Origin: Aquipseudomonas alcaligenes | GTDB taxonomy: Bacteria; Pseudomonadota; Gammaproteobacteria; Pseudomonadales; Pseudomonadaceae | Assembly: GCF_900156545.1 (NCBI RefSeq) | Contig: NZ_FTNW01000005.1 | Span: 434,001 to 498,000, forward strand | Length of the DNA stretch: 64,000 nucleotides | Direction: 5' to 3' | Shown: one piece after another, positions 35,291 through 46,365 of the stretch | How the letters are laid out: each line of letters opens with the position of its first letter | Numbering within the stretch: position 1 is the first letter of the stretch | Notes under the pieces: model-generated | What the model was told of the DNA's origin: nothing | What the model saw: only the letters and a program-made list of their open reading frames with translations | Database searches by the model: none | Position numbers and translations under genes: made by a program

Positions 35291-37705
35291 TCAGAACAGG
35301 TCGATCGGTGTCGCCTCGTCAGCCGGCAGCGGGCTGCCGGGAATGCCGAGCGCCGGGTCCAGTTCGCTCATCGGAGGCGGCGAATCCTCGCTCTTGAACA
35401 GCTCGAAGTAGGCGTCGGGCGAACCGGGCGATGCCGCGCGACCGCTCAGCGGATCGACGCGCAGGCTGAGCAGGCCGGCTGGCTCGGGCGGCAGGTGGTC
35501 CGGCTTGTCCTTGAGTGCGGCGCCCATGTAGCTCATCCAGATCGGCAGGGCCACGGTGCCGCCGTACTCATGGCGGCCGAGGCTTTCCGGCTGATCGAAA
35601 CCGACCCAGACGGTGGTCATGTAGTCGGCGTTGTAGCCGGAGAACCAGCTGTCCTTGGACTCGTTGGTGGTGCCGGTCTTGCCTGCCAGATCACCGCGGC
35701 CCAGCGCCAGTGCACGGCGGCCGGTACCGCGCTTGATTACGTCCTGCAGCATGCTGGTCATGATGTAGGCGGTGCGCTCGTCGATGATCTGCTCGGCCGC
35801 TACGGGTTTCACCACTTCGGCATTCGGCTCTTCGAGCAGCAGCGAAGCGTTTTGCTCCTCGACCAGCTGCAGGCGCTCCGGTGTGCGTGGCGGGTTGGCG
35901 GTGAACAGGGTCTTGCCGTCGCGGCTTTCGATGCGCTGGATCAGATAGGGCTGGATCTTGCGTCCGCCGTTGGCGAAGACGCTCCAGCCGCCGGCGATTT
36001 CCAGCGGGGTCAGGCCGGCGGTACCCAGGGCGAGCGACAGGTTGCGCGGCAGCTCCTGCTTGTTGAAGCCGAAGGCGCTGATGTAGTCGAGCGCATAGTC
36101 GATGCCGATCGTCTGCAGGACGCGGATCGATACCAGGTTGCGCGACTTGTACAACGCTTCGCGCAAACGGATCGGGCCGAGGAAGGTGTTGTTGTCGTTC
36201 TTCGGGCGCCAGGCTTCTTCCATGCCGGCTTCCTGGAACACGATGGGCGCATCGTTGACCAGGCTGGAAGCGGTGAAGCCGGCGTCCAGCGCCGCGCTAT
36301 AGATGAAGGGCTTGAAGCTGGAGCCCGGCTGGCGTTTGGCCTGGGCGGCACGGTTGTAGTTGCTCTGCTCGAAGGAGAAGCCACCGACCAGCGCGCGAAT
36401 GGCGCCGTCCTGCGGGTCGAGCGAGACCAGTGCGCTTTGTGCGGCCGGGATCTGGCGGAACAGCAGGGCGCCGCTCTCCTTGTCCGGCTCGACGCGTACC
36501 AGGTCACCGATCTGCGCCACGTCCGCCGGCTTCTGCGGGCGTGGGCCCAGGCTGTTGGTGTTGAGGAAAGGGCGTGCCCATTTCATGCGGTCCCAGGCGA
36601 CCGGCTGCTCTTCGCCGTTGCGCAGCAGGACCATGATGCCGCTCTTTTCGACCTGGGTGACGATGGCCGGTTGCAGGCCGCCGATGCTCTTGTGCTTGGC
36701 CAGTTCCTGCAGCCAGGCTTCGCGCGTCAGACCGGGCAGGCGGGTTTCGGGTCCGCGGAAGCCGTGGCGCTGATCGTAGGCGATCAGGCCCTCGTGCAGC
36801 GCGTTGCTGGCGGCGTCCTGCAATTGCGACGGCACCGTGGTGATGACGCGGAAACCTTCGGTATAGGCATCGCTGCCGTAGCGGCCGACCATCTCGGCGC
36901 GCGCCATCTCGGCGATGTAGGGGGCATTGAGCTCGATCGGCTGCACATGGTGGCGGGCGTCGATGGGCTCGGCCAGGGCAGCATCGTAGCGCGCCTTGTC
37001 GATCGCGCCGAGCTTGTACATGCGCCCAAGGATCCAGTCGCGACGCTCCATGCTGCGCTGCGGGTTGACCAGCGGATTGTAGCGAGAGGGGGCCTTGGGC
37101 AGTCCGGCGATCATCGCCAGCTGGGCCAGGCTGAGGTCGCGGATCGACTTGCCGTAATAGACCTGTGCGGCAGCCTCGACGCCGTAGGCGCGGTTGCCCA
37201 GATAGATCTTGTTGACGTAGAGCTCAAGGATCTCGTTTTTGCTCAGCTCGCGTTCGATTTGTAACGCCAGCAGGATTTCATTGATCTTGCGTGAGAAGCT
37301 GCGCTCATTGGTGAGGAAGAAGTTCTTCGCCACCTGCATGGTGATGGTGCTGCCGCCAGTCTGGATGTGGCCGCTCGCCAATAACTGCGTAGCAGCGCGC
37401 ACCAGGCTGGTGAAGTCGACGCCATAATGGTTGGCGAAATTGTCGTCCTCGGCGGCCAGCAGGGCCCTGATGAAGTCGGGCGGGATGTCTTCGAAGCGGA
37501 TCGGCGAGCGACGCATCTCGCCGAATTCGGCGATCAGCTTGCCGTCAGTACTGTAGACGCGCAGCGGTATCTGCAGCTGGATGCTGCGCAGCGACTCGAC
37601 GGAGGGGAGGCCGGGACTAAGATAGAGAAAGGCGCCGCTGAAACTGAGCACCAACCCGCAAAAAACGGCGACACAAGACCACCAGAAAAACTTCAGCAAA
37701 CGCAT
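35291..37705 (-). CDS. ponA: Penicillin-binding protein 1A
   Basis: 804 residues from the ATG at 37705 (a TTG one codon earlier is less likely). A bifunctional class A enzyme with an N-terminal membrane helix (about 8-30). The glycosyltransferase domain carries AAEDDNFANHYGVD and GGSTITMQVAKN, then there is an OB-like insertion, and the transpeptidase domain carries GSSFKPF (SxxK), the middle SxN-type site, and AGKTGTTNES (KTG). It builds and crosslinks peptidoglycan in the periplasm. It is divergent from pilM, as in other pseudomonads. The C terminus ends ADEATPIDLF. Confidence 0.96.
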   Translation of the reverse strand: MRLLKFFWWSCVAVFCGLVLSFSGAFLYLSPGLPSVESLRSIQLQIPLRVYSTDGKLIAEFGEMRRSPIRFEDIPPDFIRALLAAEDDNFANHYGVDFTSLVRAATQLLASGHIQTGGSTITMQVAKNFFLTNERSFSRKINEILLALQIERELSKNEILELYVNKIYLGNRAYGVEAAAQVYYGKSIRDLSLAQLAMIAGLPKAPSRYNPLVNPQRSMERRDWILGRMYKLGAIDKARYDAALAEPIDARHHVQPIELNAPYIAEMARAEMVGRYGSDAYTEGFRVITTVPSQLQDAASNALHEGLIAYDQRHGFRGPETRLPGLTREAWLQELAKHKSIGGLQPAIVTQVEKSGIMVLLRNGEEQPVAWDRMKWARPFLNTNSLGPRPQKPADVAQIGDLVRVEPDKESGALLFRQIPAAQSALVSLDPQDGAIRALVGGFSFEQSNYNRAAQAKRQPGSSFKPFIYSAALDAGFTASSLVNDAPIVFQEAGMEEAWRPKNDNNTFLGPIRLREALYKSRNLVSIRVLQTIGIDYALDYISAFGFNKQELPRNLSLALGTAGLTPLEIAGGWSVFANGGRKIQPYLIQRIESRDGKTLFTANPPRTPERLQLVEEQNASLLLEEPNAEVVKPVAAEQIIDERTAYIMTSMLQDVIKRGTGRRALALGRGDLAGKTGTTNESKDSWFSGYNADYMTTVWVGFDQPESLGRHEYGGTVALPIWMSYMGAALKDKPDHLPPEPAGLLSLRVDPLSGRAASPGSPDAYFELFKSEDSPPPMSELDPALGIPGSPLPADEATPIDLF

Positions 37706-37777
37706 CAAGGTTCTTGGAATTCCAGGTAAAAGAATGGGTTAAGTGTTGCGCGGTGCGAAAAGGGGAAAACTGTTCAC

Positions 37778-37783
37778 ATTATA
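37778..37783 (-). promoter_or_regulatory. -10 box of the ponA promoter
   Basis: A perfect TATAAT on the minus strand, 72 bases before the ponA ATG. No good -35 is found at 16-18 bases, so it may depend on an activator or on the neighbouring A/T tract at 37790-37796. Confidence 0.5.
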
Positions 37784-37808
37784 AGCGGTTTTTTTGCAGG
37801 GGAGCCAT

Positions 37809-37837
37809 TTGCGCTTCTGTCAAGACTGTTATTTAAT
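37809..37837 (+). promoter_or_regulatory. Sigma-70 promoter for pilMNOPQ
   Basis: TTGCGC (37809-37814) and TTTAAT (37832-37837) with a 17-base spacer; start near 37844, leader about 45 bases. A second -10-like TAAATA lies at 37849. This faces away from the ponA -10 only about 30 bases off, so the two promoters may influence each other. Confidence 0.5.
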
Positions 37838-37862
37838 GTGGAAAAACATAAATAGTCCGTAA

Positions 37863-38953
<1,091 letters not shown>

Positions 38954-38954
<1 letters not shown>

Positions 38955-39571
38955 TGGCGCGGATCAACTTACTTCCATGGCGGGAGCAATTGCGCGAAGA
39001 GCGCAAGCAGCGCTTCTTGGTCGCCCTGGGCGGGACGCTTGCTATTGCGGCTGGTTTGGTCTTTCTGGCAGGTCAATACCTTGACGGCGCAATTGAGCAG
39101 CAGAATGCCCGCAACGGTTTCATTAAGAAGGAAATTGCGGCCCTTGATGCTCGTATCAAGGAGATCAAGGAGCTCAAAGAACGGCGCCAGCAACTCTTGG
39201 AGCGCATGAAGATTATCCAGGACCTTCAGGGTAATCGCCCCATTATCGGACGCATATTTGATCAGTTGGTCCGCACTTTGCCGGATGGCGTCTATTTTAC
39301 CGGCCTGAAACGTACCGGCCAGGTGATCGAAGTGGTCGGTGCTGCCGAGTCCAATAACCGGGTTTCCAGTCTGATGCGTAATCTGGATGCCTCTGAATGG
39401 CTGATTGCGCCCAACCTTACTGAGGTGAAGGCTGTTACGGCCGGTGCAATTGATCAGGCGAATACTTTTCAGCTTTCTGTTAGGCAGGAAACGCCCGGTG
39501 TGGAGGCGGAGTCTGAGGCGGGGGCAGGGAAGCAGAGCGCAGTGAATAATAAGGGCGGTAAAAAACCATGA
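38954..39571 (+). CDS. pilN: Type IV pilus assembly protein PilN
   Basis: 205 residues. It begins with the INLLPWREQLREER motif that inserts into PilM, followed by one membrane helix (about 22-43), a coiled coil (KKEIAALDARIKEIKELKER) and a periplasmic ferredoxin-like domain. It forms a heterodimer with PilO in the alignment complex. The C-terminal tail (VEAESEAGAGKQSAVNNKGG) is low in complexity. It overlaps pilO by 4 bases. The DNA is less G+C rich than its flanks. Confidence 0.96.
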
Positions 39572-40206
39572 GCCTTGCTGAATCTATCGCCTCTGTTAAG
39601 AAAGTCGATCTCTCAGAACTCGACGTGAACAATCTCGGCTCTTGGCCGGCTGCAGTTAAAGTCATTACTTGTGTGTTATTGCTCATCGTCGCGCTGGTGC
39701 TTGGGTATAATTTTTATCTCAAGGATCTGCAGGCGATGCTTGACAGGAGCAGAGCAGAAGAAGTCTCTCTAAAAGAGCAGTTTTCCTCCAAGGCTTTTCA
39801 GGCCGCAAACCTCGATGCCTACAAGGCGCAAATGCGGGAAATGGAAGAGTCCTTTGGCGCTTTGTTGCGCCAGCTTCCGAGCGACACCGAAGTGCCGGGG
39901 CTGCTCGAGGACATTACCCGTACAGGCCTTGGTAGCGGTCTTGAGTTTGAGGAGATCAAGCTTGAGCCCGAGGTTGCCCAGCAGTTCTATATTGAGTTGC
40001 CCATTCAGATTGTCGTAGTTGGCGGATATCACGACTTGGCGACTTTCGTTAGCGGCGTGGCGAGTCTTCCGCGGATTGTAACCCTTCATGATTTCGAGAT
40101 TGCGCCGCCCTCCGAGCAAAAGGGGGAACAGGTGAGTTCTTCTAAGTTGCGAATGAGCATCCTTGCTAAGACTTATCGCTACAACGACGAGGGGGGCAAG
40201 AAATGA
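39568..40206 (+). CDS. pilO: Type IV pilus assembly protein PilO
   Basis: 212 residues. A short cytoplasmic part, one membrane helix (about 30-50, VLLLIVALVLGYNFYL), a coiled coil and a periplasmic ferredoxin-like domain (LPIQIVVVGGYHDLATFVSGVA). It pairs with PilN and contacts PilP. It overlaps both neighbours by 4 bases. The DNA here is notably AT-rich for this genome: 25 of 60 bases at 39661-39720 are G or C. Confidence 0.96.
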   Translation: MSLAESIASVKKVDLSELDVNNLGSWPAAVKVITCVLLLIVALVLGYNFYLKDLQAMLDRSRAEEVSLKEQFSSKAFQAANLDAYKAQMREMEESFGALLRQLPSDTEVPGLLEDITRTGLGSGLEFEEIKLEPEVAQQFYIELPIQIVVVGGYHDLATFVSGVASLPRIVTLHDFEIAPPSEQKGEQVSSSKLRMSILAKTYRYNDEGGKK

Positions 40207-40730
40207 AGTTGATGCGCTTGGCTTGTCTTTCTCTCTTGAGCGCTTCTCTGGCGGGGTGTTTGGGGGGGGATGATTTTTCTGATCTGCAGGCTTTTATGGA
40301 TGACGTATACAAACGTCCCCAGGGGGCTATCGAGCCGCTGCCCAAGTTTCAGCCCTACGAGGTCTTCACTTATAGCGCGGCAGCGTTGAGAAGCCCGTTC
40401 CAGCCTCCGGTCAAAATCGATCTGGCCAACCAGCAAAAGCGTTCGGCGAGTGTGAAGCCTGATGAGACTCGCATTAAGCAGTTTTTGGAAGGCTTCAATA
40501 TCGAGGTTTTTGAGATGGTCGGTACTCTCGGCAGAGATGGGAGCGTTTTTGCTCTTGTGCGAGGGGCCGGGGGGGTTCATCGCGTGAAAGTGGGTGACTA
40601 TTTAGGGCGAAATCACGGCCGTGTCGTCGCTATCGATGAGGCCAAGATTGAAGTTGTTGAAATAGTTCCGGATGGCGAGGGCGGCTGGCTGGAGCGTCCT
40701 CGTAGTCTTACTCTCAGTGAGCGCACTTAG
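40203..40730 (+). CDS. pilP: Type IV pilus lipoprotein PilP
   Basis: 175 residues with a lipoprotein signal ending LAGC (Cys19). A flexible region leads to the beta-sandwich HR-type domain near the C terminus (VFALVRGAGGVHRVKVGDYLGRNHGRVV). PilP connects the PilNO heterodimer to the secretin PilQ across the periplasm. The stop is 13 bases before pilQ. Confidence 0.95.
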   Translation: MKLMRLACLSLLSASLAGCLGGDDFSDLQAFMDDVYKRPQGAIEPLPKFQPYEVFTYSAAALRSPFQPPVKIDLANQQKRSASVKPDETRIKQFLEGFNIEVFEMVGTLGRDGSVFALVRGAGGVHRVKVGDYLGRNHGRVVAIDEAKIEVVEIVPDGEGGWLERPRSLTLSERT

Positions 40731-40743
40731 TTGCGGAGTTCAT

Positions 40744-42894
40744 ATGAAGAATAATATTGCGTCTGCCAAACGGAGCAAGTTAATGATCGGCATGCTTTCT
40801 CGCCTTGGGGTTTCCCTCGTCCTTGCTTCGCTCGCGCCAACCCTTCTGGCAGCTGAGTTGCAGAAGCTCGATGTGGCCGCGTTGCCTGGCGACAAGATCG
40901 AGTTGAAGTTGTCTTTTGATCAGCCAGTTTCCAGCCCTCGTGGTTATACCATTGAACAACCGGCGCGAATTGCTTTGGATCTTCCAGGTGTTTCCAATGG
41001 TCTGGGGGTAAAGAATCGTGAGCTGGGTGTTGGTAACGCGCGCAGTGTGACGGTAGTCGAGGCCAAGGATCGAACCAGGTTGATTGTCAACCTGACTACG
41101 CTGGTTCCCTACAGCACTCGTGCCGAAGGTAACAATCTCTACCTGCTGGTAGGTGATGCTGCGGTGCGCTCCGATACCGTCGCCTCGTCGCCCGTGGCTG
41201 CTAAGCCTCTGGCCGCTGCGCCGGCTGGTCGTGCTATTCGCGGAATTGATTTTCAGCGGGGCGAGCAGGGTGAGGGTAACGTTGTTATCGAACTTTCAGA
41301 CCCCTCCGTGAACCCCGATATTCAGGAGCAGGGTGGTAAAATTCGCCTGAATTTCTCCAAGACCCAGCTGCCAGAGAACTTGCGAGTTCGTCTGGATGTG
41401 AAGGACTTTGCGACGCCGGTGCAGTTCGTGAGTGCTTCGGATCAGGATGGGCTATCAACTATCTCCATTGAGCCTGTTGGGTTCTATGATTATCTGGCGT
41501 TCCAGGCGGACAACAAGCTGACTATCAGTGTCAAGCCGCTAAGTCAGGATGATGTTGAGAAACGCAAGAAGGAGCGTTTTGCCTACAGTGGTGAAAAGCT
41601 CTCTCTCAACTTCCAGGACATTGATGTTCGCTCGGTTCTGCAGCTAATTGCGGACTTCACTGATTTGAACCTGGTTGCCAGTGACACGGTGCAGGGCAAC
41701 ATCACGCTGCGTCTGCAGAACGTACCTTGGGATCAGGCTCTCGATCTGGTGCTGAAAACCCGGGGACTTGACAAGCGTAAGGTTGGCAACGTTCTGCTGA
41801 TTGCCCCTGCTGATGAGATTGCTGCCAGAGAGCGCCAGGAGCTTGAGGCACAGAATCAGATTGCGGAACTTGCGCCTTTGCGCCGTGAGCTGATTCAGGT
41901 CAACTATGCCAAAGCTGCGGATATTGCCACTCTGTTCCAGTCGGTTGCTGCGACTGAAGGTGGCGAAGCCGGTGAGCGCGGCACTGTCACTGTGGACGAC
42001 AGAACCAATAGCATCATTGCCTATCAGACGCAGGATCGCTTGGATGAGCTGCGTCGAATTGTGGCTCAGCTGGATATTCCTGTGCGCCAGGTAATGATTG
42101 AGGCGCGCATCGTCGAGGCCAACGTCGGCTATGAGAAGGATATCGGTGTGCGTTGGGGCGGGACAATCAGTAATGGCAAGTGGTCGACCTACGGTAAGGA
42201 TGGTGCCCAAGGTATCAAGGATGAAGATGGTTTCTCGTGCGGGCCCTTTGCCGGGCAATGTACCTTCCCGACCGTAAAGAACGGTGATGCACAGCTTCCA
42301 GTTCCTTTCGTTGATATGGGGGCTACTGACGCCAGCTCTGGTATCGGTATCGGTTTTCTTACTGACAATGTGCTGCTGGATTTGCAGTTGAGCGCAATGG
42401 AGGCCAGCGGTAATGGCGAGATCATTTCCCAGCCTAAGGTTGTTACTTCTGACAAGGAAACTGCAAAAATCCTGAAAGGTGCGGAGATTCCTTATCAGGA
42501 AGCCAGTTCCAGTGGTGCGACTACTATTTCCTTTAAAGAGGCCGCGCTCTCTCTGGAGGTGACTCCGCAGATCACGCCGGACAACCGCATCATCATGGAA
42601 GTCAAGGTTAATAAAGACGAGCCTGACTATGACCGCGAGGTCAATGGTGTTCCACCTATCAACAAGAATGAGGTCAATGCCAAAATTCTCGTGGAAGATG
42701 GTGAGACCATCGTGATCGGTGGCGTGTTCTCCAACACTCAGTCCAAGGTCGTTGAGAAAGTCCCGCTACTGGGGGATGTGCCGTTTATCGGTCGTCTGTT
42801 CCGTCGTGATGCGGTAAGGGATCAGAAGAACGAACTGCTGGTCTTCATTACTCCGCGGATCATGAACAACCAGTCAATAGCGGTAAGCAACTGA
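40744..42894 (+). CDS. pilQ: Type IV pilus secretin PilQ
   Basis: 716 residues from the ATG at 40744, with GGAG 5 bases upstream; ATGs at 40783 and 40792 are in frame and could instead be used, since the hydrophobic signal segment only begins near residue 20. Two N-terminal AMIN domains bind peptidoglycan ([19 protein letters not shown], and a second copy from about residue 160), then N0/N1 secretin domains and the C-terminal secretin core ([17 protein letters not shown]). It forms the outer-membrane pore of the pilus. aroK follows after 2 bases, so pilus and shikimate genes share a transcript. Confidence 0.96.
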   Translation: MKNNIASAKRSKLMIGMLSRLGVSLVLASLAPTLLAAELQKLDVAALPGDKIELKLSFDQPVSSPRGYTIEQPARIALDLPGVSNGLGVKNRELGVGNARSVTVVEAKDRTRLIVNLTTLVPYSTRAEGNNLYLLVGDAAVRSDTVASSPVAAKPLAAAPAGRAIRGIDFQRGEQGEGNVVIELSDPSVNPDIQEQGGKIRLNFSKTQLPENLRVRLDVKDFATPVQFVSASDQDGLSTISIEPVGFYDYLAFQADNKLTISVKPLSQDDVEKRKKERFAYSGEKLSLNFQDIDVRSVLQLIADFTDLNLVASDTVQGNITLRLQNVPWDQALDLVLKTRGLDKRKVGNVLLIAPADEIAARERQELEAQNQIAELAPLRRELIQVNYAKAADIATLFQSVAATEGGEAGERGTVTVDDRTNSIIAYQTQDRLDELRRIVAQLDIPVRQVMIEARIVEANVGYEKDIGVRWGGTISNGKWSTYGKDGAQGIKDEDGFSCGPFAGQCTFPTVKNGDAQLPVPFVDMGATDASSGIGIGFLTDNVLLDLQLSAMEASGNGEIISQPKVVTSDKETAKILKGAEIPYQEASSSGATTISFKEAALSLEVTPQITPDNRIIMEVKVNKDEPDYDREVNGVPPINKNEVNAKILVEDGETIVIGGVFSNTQSKVVEKVPLLGDVPFIGRLFRRDAVRDQKNELLVFITPRIMNNQSIAVSN

Positions 42895-42896
42895 TA

Positions 42897-43415
42897 GTGC
42901 AGAACGTGATCCTGGTAGGCCCGATGGGGGCTGGTAAGAGCACCATCGGGCGGTTGTTGGCCAAAGAGCTGAGGCTGCACTTCAAGGATTCAGACAAGGA
43001 GATCGAGCAGCGAACCGGTGCCGATATCCCCTGGATCTTTGATGTGGAGGGTGAGCAGGGTTTCCGCGAGCGCGAGCAATCGATGGTCGTGGAGCTCTGC
43101 GAGCTTGATGGCGTGGTGATTGCCACGGGTGGTGGCGTGGTGCTGCGGCCCGAGAATCGCCAGGCCCTGCGTGCCGGGGGGCGGGTGGTGTACCTGCATG
43201 CCTCTGTCGAGCAGCAGCTGGAGCGCACTTCCCGGGATCGTAACCGTCCGCTGTTGCGCAATGCCGAGCCTGGCAAGGTGCTGCGCAACCTGATGGAGAT
43301 TCGCGATCCTCTCTACCGTGAGATCGCCGATATCATCATCGAGACGGATGAGCGCCCGCCGCGGCTGGTCGTGCAAGAAATCGTCGATCGCCTCAAGGCG
43401 TTGCCTCCCCGTTAA
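42897..43415 (+). CDS. aroK: Shikimate kinase
   Basis: 172 residues from a GTG 2 bases after pilQ. It phosphorylates shikimate at O3. The P-loop is GPMGAGKST, the shikimate-binding DSD appears as FKDSDKEIE, and [11 protein letters not shown] and the lid RDRNRPLL are present. It is the fifth step of the shikimate pathway, beside aroB (the second). Confidence 0.97.
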   Translation: MQNVILVGPMGAGKSTIGRLLAKELRLHFKDSDKEIEQRTGADIPWIFDVEGEQGFREREQSMVVELCELDGVVIATGGGVVLRPENRQALRAGGRVVYLHASVEQQLERTSRDRNRPLLRNAEPGKVLRNLMEIRDPLYREIADIIIETDERPPRLVVQEIVDRLKALPPR

Positions 43416-43440
43416 AGACCGGGTCCATCTGCGTTATCCT
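43412..43440 (+). promoter_or_regulatory. Possible internal promoter for aroB
   Basis: TTAAAG (43412-43417) and TATCCT (43435-43440) with a 17-base spacer, starting at the aroK stop. Start near 43447 would give an 18-base leader. This would let aroB and the downstream gene be made without the pilus genes. Confidence 0.35.
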
Positions 43441-43464
43441 ACGCCCTTTATGTTCGGGGGCTTC

Positions 43465-44568
43465 ATGCAGACTCTTACCGTCGATCTTGGCGACCGCAGC
43501 TATCCCATTTACATCGGCGAGGGGCTGCTGGTTCGTCCAGAGTTGTTCAAGTCGCACCTTGCCGGTCGGCAGGTGGCTATCGTCACCAATGAGACCGTTG
43601 CGCCTCTCTATCTGGATCTGGTGAAACAATCGCTGTCGGGGCAGGACATTGCAACTGTGGTTCTGCCAGATGGCGAGGTATTCAAGACCTGGGAAACGCT
43701 GCAGTTGATCTTCGACGGTCTGCTGCAGGCTCGTCATGATCGCAAGACCACCATCATCGCCCTCGGTGGTGGCGTGGTGGGTGATATGGCGGGTTTCGCT
43801 GCGGCCTGTTACCAGCGGGGCGTCGATTTCATTCAGGTCCCTACCACGCTGCTGTCTCAGGTGGATTCGTCGGTAGGCGGCAAGACCGGCATTAACCACC
43901 CGCTTGGCAAGAACATGGTCGGAGCCTTCTACCAGCCCAACGCGGTGATCATCGACACGACCGTGCTGAATACCCTTCCAGCCAAGGAGTTGTCGGCGGG
44001 TTTGGCCGAGGTGATCAAGTACGGCCTGATCTGTGATCTGCAGTTCCTCGGCTGGCTGGAGGAGCATGTCGAGTCTCTGCGTGAACTCCAGCCTGCCGCC
44101 CTGATCGAAGCCATCCAGCGCTCCTGTGCCGCCAAGGCGCGTGTGGTGGGGGCTGATGAACGCGAGTCCGGGCTGCGCGCCATCCTTAACCTGGGGCATA
44201 CCTTTGGCCATGCCATCGAGACGCACATGGGCTACGGCGAATGGCTGCACGGCGAGGCGGTGGCGGCCGGTACGGTCATGGCGCTGGAAATGTCGTCGCG
44301 TCTGGGTTGGATCTCTGCCGCTGAGCGTGACCGTGGCATCCGCCTGCTGGTGCGCGCCGGGCTGCCGGTGGTGCCGCCTGCCGAAATGCGTCCCGAGGAT
44401 TTTATCGAGCATATGGCGGTCGACAAAAAGGTGCTCGATGGCCGCCTGCGGCTGGTGTTGCTGAAAGGCCTCGGTGAGGCCGTGATTACCGATGACTTCC
44501 CGCGGGAAGTCCTGGATGCCACGCTGCGTGCCGATTATCGCGCGTTGCTGGCTCAGCTTGGAGAATAA
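43465..44568 (+). CDS. aroB: 3-dehydroquinate synthase
   Basis: 367 residues from the ATG at 43465, giving the usual N terminus [18 protein letters not shown]; the frame is open upstream but inside aroK. It converts DAHP to 3-dehydroquinate using NAD+ and a divalent metal. Motifs: [34 protein letters not shown], and the metal site [11 protein letters not shown]. It is followed after 9 bases by the DamX-like gene. Confidence 0.97.
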   Translation: MQTLTVDLGDRSYPIYIGEGLLVRPELFKSHLAGRQVAIVTNETVAPLYLDLVKQSLSGQDIATVVLPDGEVFKTWETLQLIFDGLLQARHDRKTTIIALGGGVVGDMAGFAAACYQRGVDFIQVPTTLLSQVDSSVGGKTGINHPLGKNMVGAFYQPNAVIIDTTVLNTLPAKELSAGLAEVIKYGLICDLQFLGWLEEHVESLRELQPAALIEAIQRSCAAKARVVGADERESGLRAILNLGHTFGHAIETHMGYGEWLHGEAVAAGTVMALEMSSRLGWISAAERDRGIRLLVRAGLPVVPPAEMRPEDFIEHMAVDKKVLDGRLRLVLLKGLGEAVITDDFPREVLDATLRADYRALLAQLGE

Positions 44569-44577
44569 GAGAGCTAC

Positions 44578-46227
44578 ATGAGCAGTCTGCACGCCGACGA
44601 GGCCTTTCTCGCGCACTACCAGTTCAGTCATGACCCCTTCGCTGCGCGGGTGCCAGGCTTCCGTTTCTTTCCTGCCCAGCGCAAGTCTGTGCTGGGCCAG
44701 CTCCATCATCTGGCTCGCTACAGTCAGCTGCTGCTGGTGGTGACCGGGCCGCATGGCAGCGGCAAGACGCTGCTGCGCCAGGCGCTGGTGGCCAGCACCA
44801 ACAAGCAGTCGGTGCAGTCGGTGGTGATTTCCGCGCGCGGCGCCGGTGATGTCGGTGGCGTGCTGCGCCAGGTGGCCCAGGGGTTGGGCATGCAGCAGAT
44901 GGATGTGCGCAGCATTCTGGCGCAGGTGTCCCAGCTGGCGCTGACTGGGCAGGAGGTGTATCTGCTGGTCGACGATGCCGAGCAGTTGGCTGATGCTGCG
45001 CTCGATGCGCTGTTCACGCTGGCGGCTGGCAATGCCGATGGTCGTCCGCACGTTTTCCTGTTTGCCGAGAGCGATATCCTGCCGCGGCTGGAGCTTTTGG
45101 CCGATGGCGAGGAGCGTTTCCATGTCATTGAGCTGCTGCCCTACAGCGAAGACGAGACTCGCGAGTATCTTGCTCAGCGACTCGACGGTGCGGGTCAGGG
45201 TATTGATCTGCTGAGCGATGATCAGGTCACTGACATCCATCTGAGCTCTGGTGGCTGGCCTGGCGCGATCAATCAGGCGGCGCGCGAGGTGTTGGTCGAG
45301 GCCATGCTGGCCAGTCGCGCCAGTGGCGCGGCGGCGGCTCGTGGAGGTCTGCCGAAGAAGCATCTGCTCGCGGTCGCGGTTGTCGCGGTTGCGCTGGGGG
45401 CGGCGTGGCTGATGCAGGGGCGTACGGAAAGTACGCCGCCCATGGTGACCGAGAAGCCGATCGAGCTGGTGCCGCAAGGCGCTGTTCCTGCTCCAGCCGA
45501 ACCCGGTAAGCCCGTGGCGCAGGCTGCGGTGCCGGGGCAGGGGGCTGCCGTTGAGTTCAGTGGCACCAGTCAGCCGTTGCCGTTGCCGTTGGTGGGCGAG
45601 GCGCAGCCGGTGATTCGCGAGCCGTTGGCGCAGGCCTCCGGCATGCAGGAAGGTGAGGAGGGCGGTGTTGCCGAAACGCAGGCGCCGGTGCAGGCGGTTG
45701 CACCGTCTGCGCCCGTGGTAACTCCGGTTCCGGTCAGTGCGCCCGTGGTGCCGACCGTGGCCAGTGCGCCGCTGGCGCAAGCGGTTGCGCCCAAACCTGT
45801 GCCCGTTCAGACGCCGGCGCAACCCGTTGCTGCGGCCAAGCCGGTGGTGGCTGCCCCGGCGCCGAAACCAGCGGTGCCCAAGCCGGCCGCGCCCGTGGCC
45901 AAGCCCGTTCCTGCTGTTGCCAGTGTGGCTCCGGCACCTGGCGGCGAGTGGTATGCCAGTCGTCCCGCGGGCAACTATGCCCTGCAAATCCTGGGCACTC
46001 GCTCGGAGAGCAGCGCCAAGGCCTTCGTCAGCAAGAATGGTGGCGAGTACCGCTACTTCAAGAAGTTGCACCAGGGGCAACCGCTTTACGTGGTGACCTA
46101 TGGTCAGTTCTCCAGTCGCGCTGCCGCTCAGGCGGCCATCAAGTCGCTGCCGGCCGCCGTTCAGGCTGGCAAGCCCTGGCCGCGCAGCTTCGCCAGCATC
46201 CAGCAGGAGGCGGTGCGCGCCCGCTAA
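44578..46227 (+). CDS. AAA and SPOR domain protein, DamX-like
   Basis: 549 residues with an unusual order: an N-terminal ExeA-like AAA ATPase domain (Walker A GPHGSGKT near residue 60, Walker B VYLLVDDAEQL), one membrane helix (about 260-280, LLAVAVVAVALGAAWLMQG), a long Pro/Ala/Val-rich periplasmic linker, and a C-terminal SPOR domain (NYALQILGTRSESSAKAF). SPOR domains bind denuded glycan at the septum. The aroK-aroB-DamX order is shared with enterobacteria, where DamX affects division. The cytoplasmic ATPase part suggests a signalling or assembly role that is not established. Confidence 0.88.
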   Translation: MSSLHADEAFLAHYQFSHDPFAARVPGFRFFPAQRKSVLGQLHHLARYSQLLLVVTGPHGSGKTLLRQALVASTNKQSVQSVVISARGAGDVGGVLRQVAQGLGMQQMDVRSILAQVSQLALTGQEVYLLVDDAEQLADAALDALFTLAAGNADGRPHVFLFAESDILPRLELLADGEERFHVIELLPYSEDETREYLAQRLDGAGQGIDLLSDDQVTDIHLSSGGWPGAINQAAREVLVEAMLASRASGAAAARGGLPKKHLLAVAVVAVALGAAWLMQGRTESTPPMVTEKPIELVPQGAVPAPAEPGKPVAQAAVPGQGAAVEFSGTSQPLPLPLVGEAQPVIREPLAQASGMQEGEEGGVAETQAPVQAVAPSAPVVTPVPVSAPVVPTVASAPLAQAVAPKPVPVQTPAQPVAAAKPVVAAPAPKPAVPKPAAPVAKPVPAVASVAPAPGGEWYASRPAGNYALQILGTRSESSAKAFVSKNGGEYRYFKKLHQGQPLYVVTYGQFSSRAAAQAAIKSLPAAVQAGKPWPRSFASIQQEAVRAR

Positions 46228-46252
46228 GAGGCGCGTGAATCGCCTTCCAATT

Positions 46253-46289
46253 GGTGACCGGTGGGTCCTAGCACGGGCCTCCGGTCGCC
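46253..46289 (+). other. Long hairpin after the DamX-like gene
   Basis: GGTGACCGG-(T)-GGGTCC pairs with GGGCCT-CCGGTCGCC around TAGCAC (15 bp with some G-T pairs and one bulge), 25 bases after the stop. The following CCTTTCG is a poor T-run, so it may mark an mRNA end rather than be a strong intrinsic terminator. Confidence 0.5.
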
Positions 46290-46321
46290 GCCTTTCGTGC
46301 AAGCGACAGAAGTTTTCATTT

Positions 46322-46347
46322 GGCCGTCACAAAAATTTGTGAGGGCC
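46322..46347. promoter_or_regulatory. 26-bp palindrome over the gltB -35 box (putative operator)
   Basis: GGCCGTCACAAA and TTTGTGAGGGCC are inverted around AA with a single mismatch (11 of 12 pairs). The right half contains the -35 hexamer TTGTGA of gltB, so a bound dimer would block or reshape polymerase binding. I do not know the cognate regulator. Confidence 0.65.
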
Positions 46348-46365
46348 AGGGTCGCTATGTAAAAT
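46337..46365 (+). promoter_or_regulatory. Sigma-70 promoter for gltBD
   Basis: TTGTGA (46337-46342) and TAAAAT (46360-46365) with a 17-base spacer. Start near 46372 gives a leader of about 100 bases, which includes a small hairpin at 46443-46457 (TGCCTC / GAGGCA) before the ribosome site GGTGAGAG. Confidence 0.65.

Noticed and set aside
35210..37264. About 680-codon plus-strand frame opposite ponA
   Set aside because: ponA has all catalytic motifs; this frame starts before the maeB terminator and shows no protein-like features.
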